Below, piece by piece: positions 1-9,400 of a DNA stretch of 64,000 bases. Position numbers and translations under genes: made by a program. The stretch lies in the NCBI RefSeq assembly GCF_009729205.1, contig NZ_VTHB01000001.1:558001-622000 (forward strand). Reading direction: 5' to 3'. The stretch's first letter is position 1. The number at the start of each line of letters is the position of its first letter. A model generated the notes under the pieces. The model made no database searches. It was not told where the DNA came from and was given only the letters and a program-made list of their open reading frames with translations. The DNA comes from Mycobacteroides sp. CBMA 271. GTDB lineage: Bacteria; Actinomycetota; Actinomycetes; Mycobacteriales; Mycobacteriaceae.

Positions 1-675
1 CAGCGCAGCGGCCTCAAGCTCATCGATATCGGCATCCGGGCGCATATACGGCGAATCGATTCGTGGCCAGTCGAACTTGGGGAACCGCGCCACCTTGTTG
101 GGGTCGGTATTCGTCAGCGACATCGTGTATCCGCTGCGGCCATGGAAGGCCTCGCGCAGGTGTAATACCTTGGTGCCCAAGGCCGCATCAATACCGTGCG
201 CCTCGTTCCAGCGGCTCTTCCAGTCGAACGCCACCTTCAGCGCATTCTCCACGGCCAGCGCGCCACCGTCCACGAAAAACAGGTGAGGCAGGGCTGGGTC
301 ACCAAGCACCCGCGCGAATGTGTCGACGAACCGCGCCATCTCGACGGTATAGATATCCGAATTGCTCGGCTTGTTGATGGCGGCCCGGGTCAGCTCGGCG
401 CGGAACTCACTGTCCTCGGCGAGCATCGGGTGATTCATGCCCAGCGCCGACGACGCAAAGAACGTGAACATGTCGAGGTAGGTGGTGCCATCGCGCGCGT
501 CCACCAGGTATGCCCCGCGCGAACGCTCGAGGTCGAGGACGAGGTCCATGCCGTCAGCCAAAATGCTGCGCCGCAGCACCTCATGCACGCGATCCGGTGT
601 CACCGGTTCCGGACGCAAAGCATCTTCCTCGGTCGTGGAACCAGCGCGGGATCCCGGAAACATGAGTGCGGTCAT
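1..675 (-). CDS. lat: L-lysine epsilon-aminotransferase, N-terminal part
   Basis: The first 225 residues of a class-III PLP aminotransferase run off the left edge of the window. The family transfers the epsilon amino group of lysine to 2-oxoglutarate, giving 2-aminoadipate semialdehyde, which cyclises to piperideine-6-carboxylate. The segments FTFFASSALGMNHP and FVDGGALAVENALK are typical of Lat. The PLP-binding lysine lies outside the window. The ATG at 675 is preferred over the in-frame ATG at 663 because a TATTGT box ends exactly 6 nt upstream. The lrpA regulator lies just upstream on the same strand, and pcd, which acts on the product, is nearby. Confidence 0.93.
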   Translation of the reverse strand, partial: MTALMFPGSRAGSTTEEDALRPEPVTPDRVHEVLRRSILADGMDLVLDLERSRGAYLVDARDGTTYLDMFTFFASSALGMNHPMLAEDSEFRAELTRAAINKPSNSDIYTVEMARFVDTFARVLGDPALPHLFFVDGGALAVENALKVAFDWKSRWNEAHGIDAALGTKVLHLREAFHGRSGYTMSLTNTDPNKVARFPKFDWPRIDSPYMRPDADIDELEAAAL

Positions 676-681
676 GCACCC

Positions 682-687
682 ACAATA
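682..687 (-). promoter_or_regulatory. -10 box of lat, leaderless type
   Basis: TATTGT is followed by 6 nt and then the lat ATG. It fits the mycobacterial TANNNT -10 with transcription starting at the start codon. Confidence 0.5.
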
Positions 688-727
688 ACGCAGTATTTAC
701 GACATCTCTACATCAAGACAAGAATAT

Positions 728-1195
728 TTACGGCACTAGCTGGCGTCCATCGTAAAAAGTTTGTAAGATGATGGTGCTTCGCGTGCGAACGTTGGCTGTG
801 GTGCGAATCAGCTGCAGCAGCTCTTCGAGCGCACGCGGCGAGGGCACCCGCACCAGGAGGACGTAGCTCTCCTCGCCCGCCACCGAGTAGCACGACTCGA
901 CGGCGTCGATGTGCTCAAGCCGTGCAGGAGCATCGTCGGGCAGTGAAGGATCGAGAGGGGTGATGGCCACGAACGCCGACAGCATCTGGCCCACCGACTC
1001 GGGATTGACGCGTGCCGCGTACCCGGTGAGCACACCGCGAGATTCCAGCCGGCGCACGCGTGTTTGGACCGCCGAGATCGACAGCCCGGCCTTGGCAGCT
1101 AGATGCGCGAGCGTCGCCCGTCCATCGCGAGCCAACTCGCGCACCAGAATTCGATCGACGTCATCGAGCGGACGCTCGGGCAACTCTTGGGTCAC
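728..1195 (-). CDS. lrpA: Lrp/AsnC family transcriptional regulator
   Basis: A 155-residue Lrp/AsnC protein of normal length. The N-terminal winged helix-turn-helix spans about residues 12-60 (DDVDRILVRELARDGR, then LSISAVQTRVRRLE), followed by a RAM ligand-binding domain ending in TIILQTFYDG. Family members sense amino acids and act as multimers; next to lat and pcd it is presumably the lysine/starvation-responsive regulator of this cluster, as the M. tuberculosis homologue is. The frame stays open far upstream, but the GTG at 1195 lies 6 nt from a TACTCT box and gives the usual family length. It is divergent from hglS, with 78 bp between them that should hold the shared operator. Confidence 0.92.
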   Translation of the reverse strand: MTQELPERPLDDVDRILVRELARDGRATLAHLAAKAGLSISAVQTRVRRLESRGVLTGYAARVNPESVGQMLSAFVAITPLDPSLPDDAPARLEHIDAVESCYSVAGEESYVLLVRVPSPRALEELLQLIRTTANVRTRSTIILQTFYDGRQLVP

Positions 1196-1201
1196 GGGGG
1201 C

Positions 1202-1207
1202 AGAGTA
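1202..1207 (-). promoter_or_regulatory. -10 box of lrpA, leaderless type
   Basis: TACTCT, 6 nt before the GTG start at 1195. It sits in the 78-bp divergent lrpA/hglS interval, a likely site of autoregulation. Confidence 0.45.
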
Positions 1208-1273
1208 CCGCGACCAGAGGCGACAGGTAACAGACTTACGCAGGCCAATCACTTCAACTCTCAGGCGATTCCG

Positions 1274-2581
1274 GTGACCACTCTTATCCCCACCTGGAAA
1301 CTCAGGGCGCACTTCGCGGCGGCGCTGTCCCGTATGTACGGGACAGAGGTTCCCGCGTACAACACCCTGGTCGATGTCAGTACGGACGTGAACCAGACTT
1401 ACGCCACAACGCATCCGGATGCCGAACGGCTCGGCTCGATCGAGCGGGTCACCGCCGAACGTCACGGTGCCATCCGAGTCGGCAGCCCTGCAGAACTTGC
1501 CGCGGTCGCCGATCTCTTCGCGGCCTTCGGAATGTATCCGGTCGACTTCTACGACCTGCGCGACGCCACATCCCCCGTGCCGGTCGTTTCCACCGCATTC
1601 CGGCCGGTGGACGAGAATGAGTTGGCGCTTAACCCGTTCCGCGTGTTCACATCGATGCTGGCAACCGCCGACCGTCGGTTCTTCGACGCGAATCTGCGTG
1701 TACGCGTAGAGAATTTCATCGAGCGGCGACGGCTGTTCGACCCGGCACTGCTGGCACATGCACGGCTCATCAGCGCGTCCGGCGGAGCCACCCCCGCGCA
1801 GGCCGAGGACTTCGTGCGCGATGCGGTCAAGGCCTTCGCATTATCCACCGCCCCCATCGACCGCGCGTGGTACGACGAGCTTTCCGCGATCTCACCCGTC
1901 GCGGCCGATATCGCCGGCGTCGACGGCACGCACATCAACCACCTGACGCCGCGAGTACTGGATATCGACGACCTATATCAGCGGATGACGGCGCGCGGTA
2001 TCACCATGATCGACGCGATCCAGGGTCCTCCCCGTTGGCATGGACCCGATGTTCTCCTGCGGCAGACCTCATTTCGAGCCCTAGCCGAGCCTCGACGATT
2101 CCGCACGAGCGACGGCTCGGTGCTCAGTGACACACTGCGGGTACGGTTCGGCGAGGTCGAGGCGCGCGGCATAGCCCTCACCCCAGCGGGCCGCGCTCGC
2201 TATGACATGGCCATGGCTGCCATGGACGACAGAGACACACACCCCGAACAAGCAGCAGCGACGTGGGCCGAATACTTCCCCGATACCGAAGCCGGGTTGG
2301 CCGAACTCGAACTCGCCTACTTCCGCACCAGCACCGGCCCCACAGGGGACGTCGTGCGCAGCCCCATCGTGTACGAAGACTTCCTGCCGCGTTCGGCGGC
2401 CGGAATCTTCCGATCCAATCTCGACGACGACGGCGCATACGGTGACGGCGCAGACCACCCAGTCGTCGACTACTCGAAGGAATGGATGGCCGGCGCAATA
2501 GGCCGAGAAATCCATGATCCGTATGCGCTCTACGCCGCTATCGCAGCACAATCCGACCTCACGATGGGAGCCCACCGATGA
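1274..2581 (+). CDS. hglS: 2-oxoadipate dioxygenase/decarboxylase (DUF1338, HglS-like)
   Basis: A 435-residue protein of the DUF1338/YdcJ family, equivalent in position to Rv3292. Characterised bacterial HglS enzymes are Fe(II)-dependent and convert 2-oxoadipate to D-2-hydroxyglutarate with loss of CO2. Candidate metal ligands are His64 (ERHGAIR), His220/His223 (GTHINHL) and Glu294 (RFGEVEARG). The start is taken at the GTG at 1274 (VTTLIPTWKL); the frame is open upstream but overlaps the lrpA promoter and lacks family sequence. The stop overlaps the pcd start by 4 nt (ATGA), so the two are translationally coupled. With lat and pcd it forms a lysine-to-2-hydroxyglutarate route. Confidence 0.85.
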   Translation: MTTLIPTWKLRAHFAAALSRMYGTEVPAYNTLVDVSTDVNQTYATTHPDAERLGSIERVTAERHGAIRVGSPAELAAVADLFAAFGMYPVDFYDLRDATSPVPVVSTAFRPVDENELALNPFRVFTSMLATADRRFFDANLRVRVENFIERRRLFDPALLAHARLISASGGATPAQAEDFVRDAVKAFALSTAPIDRAWYDELSAISPVAADIAGVDGTHINHLTPRVLDIDDLYQRMTARGITMIDAIQGPPRWHGPDVLLRQTSFRALAEPRRFRTSDGSVLSDTLRVRFGEVEARGIALTPAGRARYDMAMAAMDDRDTHPEQAAATWAEYFPDTEAGLAELELAYFRTSTGPTGDVVRSPIVYEDFLPRSAAGIFRSNLDDDGAYGDGADHPVVDYSKEWMAGAIGREIHDPYALYAAIAAQSDLTMGAHR

Positions 2582-4131
2582 CCACCACCTTGCCTACCGC
2601 ATCCCCACACGTTCTGCCTTCGACCGATGACCTGCGCACACGGGCCCGCAACGCGTTGCGCTGGATGGGCGCCGATCTAGAACTCGGCGTGGCAGACGGT
2701 GACGGCGTTGCGGTCCGCAGCCCCATCACCGGTGACGTCCTCTTCACCCTGCCGGCGAGTTCCAAGGACGAGGTGGACGCCGCCATCACCGAAGCAGCCC
2801 AAGCATTTTCGCAATGGCGCACCACACCCGCACCCGTGCGCGGTGCGTTGGTGGCTCGTCTCGGCGAGCTGCTGACGGAGCACAAGCGAGACCTTGCCGA
2901 GCTGGTGACCATCGAGGCCGGAAAGATCGTGTCCGAAGCCCTCGGCGAAGTGCAGGAAATGATCGACATCTGCCAGTTCGCGGTCGGGCTGTCCCGACAG
3001 CTGTACGGGAAAACCATGGCGTCCGAGCGTGCAGGGCACCGACTGATGGAATCCTGGCATCCGCTGGGCGTCGTCGGCGTCATCTCCGCGTTCAACTTCC
3101 CGGTGGCCGTGTGGTCCTGGAACACCGCGATCGCCCTAGTCTGCGGCGACACGGTGGTGTGGAAGCCCTCCGAGCTGACACCCCTGACCGCCGTTGCGTG
3201 CCAGGCGCTTCTAGACCGTGCAGCCGCGGACGTTGGTGCGCCCCCGGAAGTGAGCCGTTTGATCCAGGGCGGACGCGACGTTGGCGAACAACTCGTCGAC
3301 GATCCGCGCATCGCCTTGGTCAGCGCGACCGGATCGGTGCGGATGGGCCAGCAGGTCGGCCCGCGGGTAGCCGCTCGCTTCGGCCGATCGCTGCTCGAGC
3401 TGGGCGGTAACAACGCGGCCATCGTGAGCCCTGCCGCCGACCTTGATCTGGCGGTGCGCGGCATCGTGTTCTCGGCCGCAGGCACCGCGGGTCAACGCTG
3501 TACCACCCTGCGGCGGTTGATTGTTCACCACTCGGTGGCCGACGCGCTGACCGAGCGCATCGTGCACGCCTACGACCAGCTCCCGGTGGGCAACCCCTTC
3601 GAGGAAAACACCTTGGTGGGCCCACTGATCAACGAAAAGTCGTTCCGCGATATGCAGGACGCGCTGGAAGCCGCCCGGGCGTCAGGCGGAACGGTCATCG
3701 GCGGCGAACGCCGAGAACTCGGCGACGGTTCGTTCTACGTCACCCCAGCCGTCGTCCGGATGCCGGAACAAGGAGACGTGGTGCACCGGGAAACCTTCGC
3801 CCCCATCTTGTACGTGCTGACCTACGACACCCTCGACGAGGCAATCGCACTGAACAACGCCGTACCTCAAGGACTTTCCTCGGCGATATTCACCCTGGAC
3901 GTACGGGAAGCCGAACGCTTCCTGGCCGCCGACGGATCCGACTGCGGCATCGCGAACGTCAACATCGGCACCTCTGGTGCGGAGATCGGTGGCGCCTTCG
4001 GCGGCGAAAAGGAGACCGGCGGAGGTCGCGAATCGGGCTCCGACTCGTGGAAGGCGTACATGCGACGCGCCACGAACACCGTCAACTACTCCACGGAACT
4101 GCCTTTGGCCCAAGGTGTTCACTTCGGCTAG
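2578..4131 (+). CDS. pcd: L-piperideine-6-carboxylate / aminoadipate-semialdehyde dehydrogenase
   Basis: A 517-residue NAD(P)-dependent aldehyde dehydrogenase. Visible catalytic features are the FNFP asparagine near residue 173, the LELGG glutamate at 274 and the nucleophilic Cys308 in GQRCTTLRR. It oxidises the Lat product to 2-aminoadipate. It overlaps hglS by 4 nt, and lat lies divergently about 1.9 kb to the left, so three enzymes of one pathway are adjacent. The length is normal for the ALDH7-like PCD group, and the order matches Rv3290c-Rv3293. Confidence 0.93.
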   Translation: MTTTLPTASPHVLPSTDDLRTRARNALRWMGADLELGVADGDGVAVRSPITGDVLFTLPASSKDEVDAAITEAAQAFSQWRTTPAPVRGALVARLGELLTEHKRDLAELVTIEAGKIVSEALGEVQEMIDICQFAVGLSRQLYGKTMASERAGHRLMESWHPLGVVGVISAFNFPVAVWSWNTAIALVCGDTVVWKPSELTPLTAVACQALLDRAAADVGAPPEVSRLIQGGRDVGEQLVDDPRIALVSATGSVRMGQQVGPRVAARFGRSLLELGGNNAAIVSPAADLDLAVRGIVFSAAGTAGQRCTTLRRLIVHHSVADALTERIVHAYDQLPVGNPFEENTLVGPLINEKSFRDMQDALEAARASGGTVIGGERRELGDGSFYVTPAVVRMPEQGDVVHRETFAPILYVLTYDTLDEAIALNNAVPQGLSSAIFTLDVREAERFLAADGSDCGIANVNIGTSGAEIGGAFGGEKETGGGRESGSDSWKAYMRRATNTVNYSTELPLAQGVHFG

Positions 4132-4154
4132 TGGGACGGGCTAGACGGACTGGG

Positions 4155-5573
4155 CTACCAGGGGTGAGGCTGGAAGTCCTTCAAGAAGCAGCCGTACAGA
4201 TCGACGCCAAGCTCTCCCTGAACGATGGGGTCGTAAACCCGGGCAGCACCGTCCACGAGATCTAGGGGCGCCCGGAATCCCTCTTGCGCCAACCGCATCT
4301 TGCTGCTGTGTGGACGCTCATCGGTGATCCAGCCGGTATCGACAGCGGTCATCAGGATGCCCTCGGAAAATAGTTCGCCCGCACTGGTTCTGGTCAGCAT
4401 GTTCAATGCCGCCTTAGCCATATTGGTGTGCGGATGCCCCGGCCCCTTATAACCACGCGAGAAATTGCCTTCCATCGCAGAGACGTTCACCACGTACTTA
4501 CGCCGCGCTGTCGAGGCACGCAGCGCGGGCCGAAGCCGCGACAACAGAATGAAGGGCGCCACGCTGTTACACAGTTGCACCTCAAGTAGTTCCAGCGGAT
4601 CGATCTGATCGACCGACTGCACCCAGCTGTTGGTGTCGACGAGATCTGGCAGCAGCCCACCGGCATCGACAGCCGTTCCATCGACGATCCGGTCCGGCGT
4701 CGCCGAACCCGCCGTCAACGCCAAGGACACCAGCGAGTGGGCGGCAGCCTCGGATCCCTCCCCCAGCGCCAAGGTGTGCGGATGCAGCTCGCTGGGATCG
4801 CCCATCGCGGTAATCGGAACACGCGCGGCGGCGCCACTGAGCGGCGCCTGTTCGGCATCAACCAAGGACGTGTAGGAGCCGGGGCTGCGCCGGACCGTCT
4901 GGGCGGCATTGTTGATCAAAATGTCCAGCGGCCCTTGCGCGGCAACCTCGTCGGCGAAACGCGCCACCTGCGCGGGGTCGCGCAGGTCGATGCCGACGAT
5001 GCTCAGCCGGTCAAGCCAGCCGGCCGCATCCGGAAGCTGTGCGAACCTGCGGGCCGCATCGCGCGGGAACCGGGTGGTAATGGTGAGGCTTGCCCCATCT
5101 CGCAACAACATCAAGGCGATGTACATCCCGATCTTGGCGCGACCACCGGTCAGCACCGCCCGTCGTCCGGTCAGATCGGCACGCTGATCACGCCGGGATC
5201 TGTTGGCCGGTGCGCAATCCGGGCACAGCTGATGGTGGAACGCATCGATCTCGGTGTATCTGACCTTGCAGATGTAGCAGTGCTGCGGGCGCCGCAGCGT
5301 CCCCACCGCGTCGCCGGCGCGCAACGGCAGACCGGCCGTCTCGTCGTCAATCCGATCGGCTGAACCTGTGGCGGTCGCACCGATGACCGCGCGGTCGGCA
5401 TCCAGCTCCGCCTGGCGCGCCTGGCGCCGACGCTGCCTCTTGAGGATCTTGAAAAGTTTCGCGACCCCGCGCTGCACGGCAATTGAATCGGGGTGGTCGG
5501 GCGCGAGCTCGGCGGCGTGATCCAGGACACGCCCAAAGATGGCCATATCCTCGGGGTCGATGTGCTTAGCCAC
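4155..5573 (-). CDS. SDR-like protein with N-terminal zinc-ribbon motif
   Basis: A 472-residue protein. Residues 1-95 are helical and basic. Cys99-x2-Cys102 and Cys117-x2-Cys120 form a probable zinc knuckle. From about residue 135 it is a short-chain dehydrogenase fold: TGGRAKIG nucleotide loop at 142-149, NNAA at 221-224 and an NVSAMEG strand with Ser365. The canonical YxxxK reads TNMAK at 383-387, so the catalytic Tyr is replaced by Thr while Lys387 stays. There is also a long insert at about 225-320. Activity may be altered or lost; the substrate is unknown. The GTG start at 5573 lies 6 nt after a TACACT box. It is convergent with pcd. Confidence 0.75.
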   Translation of the reverse strand: MAKHIDPEDMAIFGRVLDHAAELAPDHPDSIAVQRGVAKLFKILKRQRRRQARQAELDADRAVIGATATGSADRIDDETAGLPLRAGDAVGTLRRPQHCYICKVRYTEIDAFHHQLCPDCAPANRSRRDQRADLTGRRAVLTGGRAKIGMYIALMLLRDGASLTITTRFPRDAARRFAQLPDAAGWLDRLSIVGIDLRDPAQVARFADEVAAQGPLDILINNAAQTVRRSPGSYTSLVDAEQAPLSGAAARVPITAMGDPSELHPHTLALGEGSEAAAHSLVSLALTAGSATPDRIVDGTAVDAGGLLPDLVDTNSWVQSVDQIDPLELLEVQLCNSVAPFILLSRLRPALRASTARRKYVVNVSAMEGNFSRGYKGPGHPHTNMAKAALNMLTRTSAGELFSEGILMTAVDTGWITDERPHSSKMRLAQEGFRAPLDLVDGAARVYDPIVQGELGVDLYGCFLKDFQPHPW

Positions 5574-5579
5574 CGACGC

Positions 5580-5585
5580 AGTGTA
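5580..5585 (-). promoter_or_regulatory. -10 box of the SDR-like gene, leaderless type
   Basis: TACACT, 6 nt before the GTG start at 5573. Confidence 0.45.
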
Positions 5586-5689
5586 GTTAGGCGAACAAGA
5601 ACTCTCGTCAATGGCTGTTTTCTTCAGTCGATGTGACGGATCAAACGGCCGAGCCAGCCGATACCACGTGGTCGGCGATCCTCGCCTAG

Positions 5690-5695
5690 TAAAAT
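5690..5695 (+). promoter_or_regulatory. -10 box of the TetR gene, leaderless type
   Basis: TAAAAT, 7 nt before the ATG at 5703. Confidence 0.45.
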
Positions 5696-5702
5696 CGCCT
5701 GG

Positions 5703-6416
5703 ATGACCGACGACTCCGATGCAGTTCGCCCAAGCGGCTCATCGGATTCGTCTGCTCTTCGCCCAAGCGGCTCATCGCCCCGTCGTCGGCTCACCCCCGA
5801 AGATCGGCGCGCCGAGCTCTTGGAGTTTGGTACCCAACTGTTTGGCGAACATCATTACGACGACGTCCGCATGGACGAGGTAGCTGAACAGGCAGGCGTC
5901 TCGCGCGCGCTGCTGTATCGCTACTTTCCCGACAAACGCTCGTTCTACACCGCGGTGATGCAGGCCGAGTACGACCGGCTCTACGACGCCACGATCTCAC
6001 TCGACCTGGATCCGGCGCTGTCAGGTTTCGAACGGATCCGCAACACGCTGCTGGTGTACCTACACTATCAGGAGGAGCATCCCTACGCGCCGGTGACCGT
6101 CTTCCGGATGATCGATTCGGCCGATCCGACCGTCACGGCCATCGAGCAACAGGAATACGACAAACAGACCGATCGCATCATGGCCGTCCTCGATCACATC
6201 GCGGGCAATGAAGTAACCCCCCAGCTCGACATCGAGCTTCGGGTGGTGATCCGGGGCTGGCTCGCGTTCAATCAAGAACTGGCACGTCAGCGCTCATTAA
6301 ACCCCCAGCTCGACGTCAACTGGCTCGCCGATACCTCAGCCCACGCCATGATTGATGCCGTCCGCCGGGTGTCGAACGTCCCACAAGCGGTGCTCGACCT
6401 CATGGGATCCGATTAG
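5703..6416 (+). CDS. TetR family transcriptional regulator
   Basis: A 237-residue one-component repressor, positionally equivalent to Rv3295. The helix-turn-helix lies at about residues 35-85 (MDEVAEQAGVSRALLYRYFPDKRSF is diagnostic), followed by an all-helical ligand domain. Residues 1-30 precede the normal family start and are encoded largely by two copies of the dispersed 20-bp repeat, giving RPSGSS twice. It lies 39 bp upstream of lhr on the same strand and may regulate it. The ligand cannot be read from sequence. Confidence 0.9.
   Translation: MTDDSDAVRPSGSSDSSALRPSGSSPRRRLTPEDRRAELLEFGTQLFGEHHYDDVRMDEVAEQAGVSRALLYRYFPDKRSFYTAVMQAEYDRLYDATISLDLDPALSGFERIRNTLLVYLHYQEEHPYAPVTVFRMIDSADPTVTAIEQQEYDKQTDRIMAVLDHIAGNEVTPQLDIELRVVIRGWLAFNQELARQRSLNPQLDVNWLADTSAHAMIDAVRRVSNVPQAVLDLMGSD
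5724..5776 (+). repeat. Dispersed 20-bp repeat, doublet at 33-bp spacing
   Basis: Two copies of the CTTCGCGCAAGCGGCTCATC family (5724-5743 and 5757-5776) with exactly 33 bp between equivalent positions. Both have CCC in place of CGC; the first also begins with G. They lie inside the TetR N-terminus and read RPSGSS in frame. Confidence 0.8.
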
Positions 6417-6455
6417 TTTGGCGAGGATGTCGGGCCCTGTTGGCACGATGGCCTG

Positions 6456-9400
6456 ATGAGCAAGGAGTCCGGCTCGCTCGCCCGGTTCTCGGCACCCACC
6501 CGGGAATGGTTCACCGAATCATTCCCGGCACCCACGCACGCGCAGTCGGGGGCCTGGGAGTCCATCGCCAACGGCGACAACACCCTCGTGATCGCCCCCA
6601 CCGGATCCGGTAAGACGCTCGCGGCATTTCTGTGGGCCATCGACACCCTGGTCGATGCAGAGCCCAAGCTGAATGTCGCCGACGGAGCGACTCCGGCCCG
6701 GCGGGGAACTCAAGTCCTGTATGTCTCTCCGCTCAAGGCGCTCGCTGTCGACGTCGAGCGAAATTTGCGTGCCCCGCTTGCCGGGATTGCCAGGACCGCG
6801 GCGCGGATGGGCCGGCCCGAGCCAGCGATCACCATCGGCGTGCGTTCGGGAGATACACCCGCGCAGGCCCGCCGCGCGTTGATCTCATCTCCCCCGGACA
6901 TCCTCATCACCACCCCCGAGTCGCTTTTTCTGATGCTGACCTCCGCCGCGCGCGAGACCTTGACGTCGGTGCGAACGGTAATTGTGGACGAGGTTCATGC
7001 CGTTGCCGGGACGAAACGCGGCGCGCACCTCGCCCTCTCCCTGGAACAGCTAGACAGTCGACTATCCCAACCTGCACAACGGATTGGCCTGTCGGCGACG
7101 GTGAAACCCGCGGCCGAGGTGGCCCGATTCCTCGCCGGTCGCGCCCCCGCCGCCGTCGTCGCCCCCGCTAGCCCCAAGACCTTCGACCTGTCGGTGGTGG
7201 TGCCGGTCCCGGACATGAGCGCCCCCAACAGCTACCCAGATCCCGAAGCCACTAACCCGGGAACCAACACCATCTGGCCGCATGTAGAACAACGCATCGT
7301 CGACCTCATCGAGGCGCACCGGTCGAGCATCGTCTTCGCGAACTCCCGACGCCTCGCCGAACGGCTCACCGCACGGTTCAACGAGATTCACGCCGAACGC
7401 CTCGGTGTAGATCTCACTCCGACACCCAACCCCGGGGTACCCGGCGGGCCGCCGGCACACGTCATGGGCAGCGGCCAGACGTACGGCGCCGCACCCCTGC
7501 TGGCGCGCGCGCACCACGGCTCGGTGAGCAAGGAGCAGCGCGCGGCCATCGAGGACGATCTGAAGACCGGGCGGCTCAGATGCGTGGTGGCCACCAGCAG
7601 CCTGGAGCTCGGCATCGACATGGGCGCCGTAGATCTGGTGGTCCAGGTGGCGGCGCCACCGTCGGTGGCCAGCGGGCTGCAGCGCATCGGCCGGGCCGGC
7701 CACCAAGTCGGCGAGGTGTCCAGGGGCGTGCTCTTCCCGAAACACCGGACCGATCTGCTCGGTTGTGCAGTCACGGTGCGGCGCATGCTCGATGGCGATA
7801 TCGAAACCCTGCAGGTACCTGCCAATCCACTCGATATCCTCGCGCAGCACACCGTGGCGGCCTGCGCGCTGGACGTGCTGGACGTCGAGACCTGGTTCGA
7901 CGTGGTTCGCCGCAGCGCGCCGTTCTCTTCCTTGCCGCGCAGCGCATTCGACGCCGTGCTGGACCTACTCAGCGGCAAGTACCCATCCACCGACTTCGCA
8001 GAGTTGCGGCCACGCATCGTGTACGACAGGGACGAGGGGACGCTCACAGGACGGCCGGGCGCGCAGCGGCTTGCGGTGACATCCGGCGGCGCCATTCCCG
8101 ACCGCGGTCTATTCACCGTCTATATGTATGCCGGCGCCGAGGGTGAAAAGCCCTCACGGGTAGGTGAACTCGACGAAGAAATGGTGTATGAATCGCGGCC
8201 AGGCGATGTGATCTCCTTGGGCGCCACCAGTTGGCGGATCACCGAGATCACGCATGAACGGGTTGTGGTGGTCCCGGCCTTCGGTCAGCCGGGCAGGCTG
8301 CCGTTCTGGCGTGGTGACGCGGCGGGACGGCCCGCCGAGCTGGGCATGGCGCTGGGGCATCTCACCGGCGAACTGGCCGCGACCAGCGACGCCGAATTCG
8401 ATAAGCGTTGTGCTGACATCGGGTTCGACGACTTCGCGATGGGCAATCTACGTACGCTGCTCACCGACCAGCTGCAGTCCACCGGCTCCGTCCCCACCGA
8501 TACGACACTGATCGTGGAGAGATTCCGCGATGAGCTTGGCGACTGGCGCATCGTGCTGCATTCCCCATACGGTCTGCGGGTTAATGGTCCGCTGGCCCTC
8601 GCGGTCTCCGACCGGCTCCAGCAGCGCTACGGAGTCAGCGAGTCGCCCACCGCCACCGACGACGGCATTGTGGTGCGGCTCCCCGATACCGACGATAACC
8701 CGCCCGGGGCAAGTCTTTTCGTATTCGATGCCGAGGAGATCGAGGCGATCGTGACGCGGGAGGTCGGCGGCTCGGCGTTGTTCGCGGCGCGGTTCCGCGA
8801 ATGTGCGGCGCGGGCGCTGCTGCTGCCCCGGCGAAATCCCGGCCGCCGCTCTCCGCTGTGGCAGCAGCGCCAGCGCGCAGCGCAGCTGCTGGATGTCGCG
8901 CGCAAGCATCCCGACTTCCCGATCGTCCTGGAGGCATTGCGCGAATGCCTGCAGGACGTGTACGACATCGAAACCCTGGTGCGGTTGATGGCCGGTATCG
9001 AGCAGCGTCGGGTCCGGATTGTCGAGGTGCAGACCGACACACCATCCCCCTTCGCGGCCGCTCAATTGTTCAACTACGTCGGCGGATTCATGTACGACGA
9101 GGATCGGCCGCTGGCCGAGCGGCGTGCCGCGGCACTCTCGCTGGACACCGGGCTGCTGGCAGAGCTGATGGGGCGCGTGGAGCTGCGCGAGCTGCTCGAC
9201 CCGGCCGTCATCGAATCGACCGAGCGGCAGCTTCAACATCTCGTCGACGAACGGAAGGCACGCGACCACGAAGGCCTGGCCGACCTGTTCCGGCTCCTCG
9301 GCCCGCTCAGCGCCGACGAGATCGCCGAACGCTGCACCGGCGCCGGAAATGACTGGCTGAGTGAACTTTTCGCTGCGCGCCGAGTAGTCGAGATCCAGTA

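Noticed and set aside
1103..1273. Upstream extension of hglS
   Set aside because: Runs through the lrpA start and promoter, and adds no family sequence.
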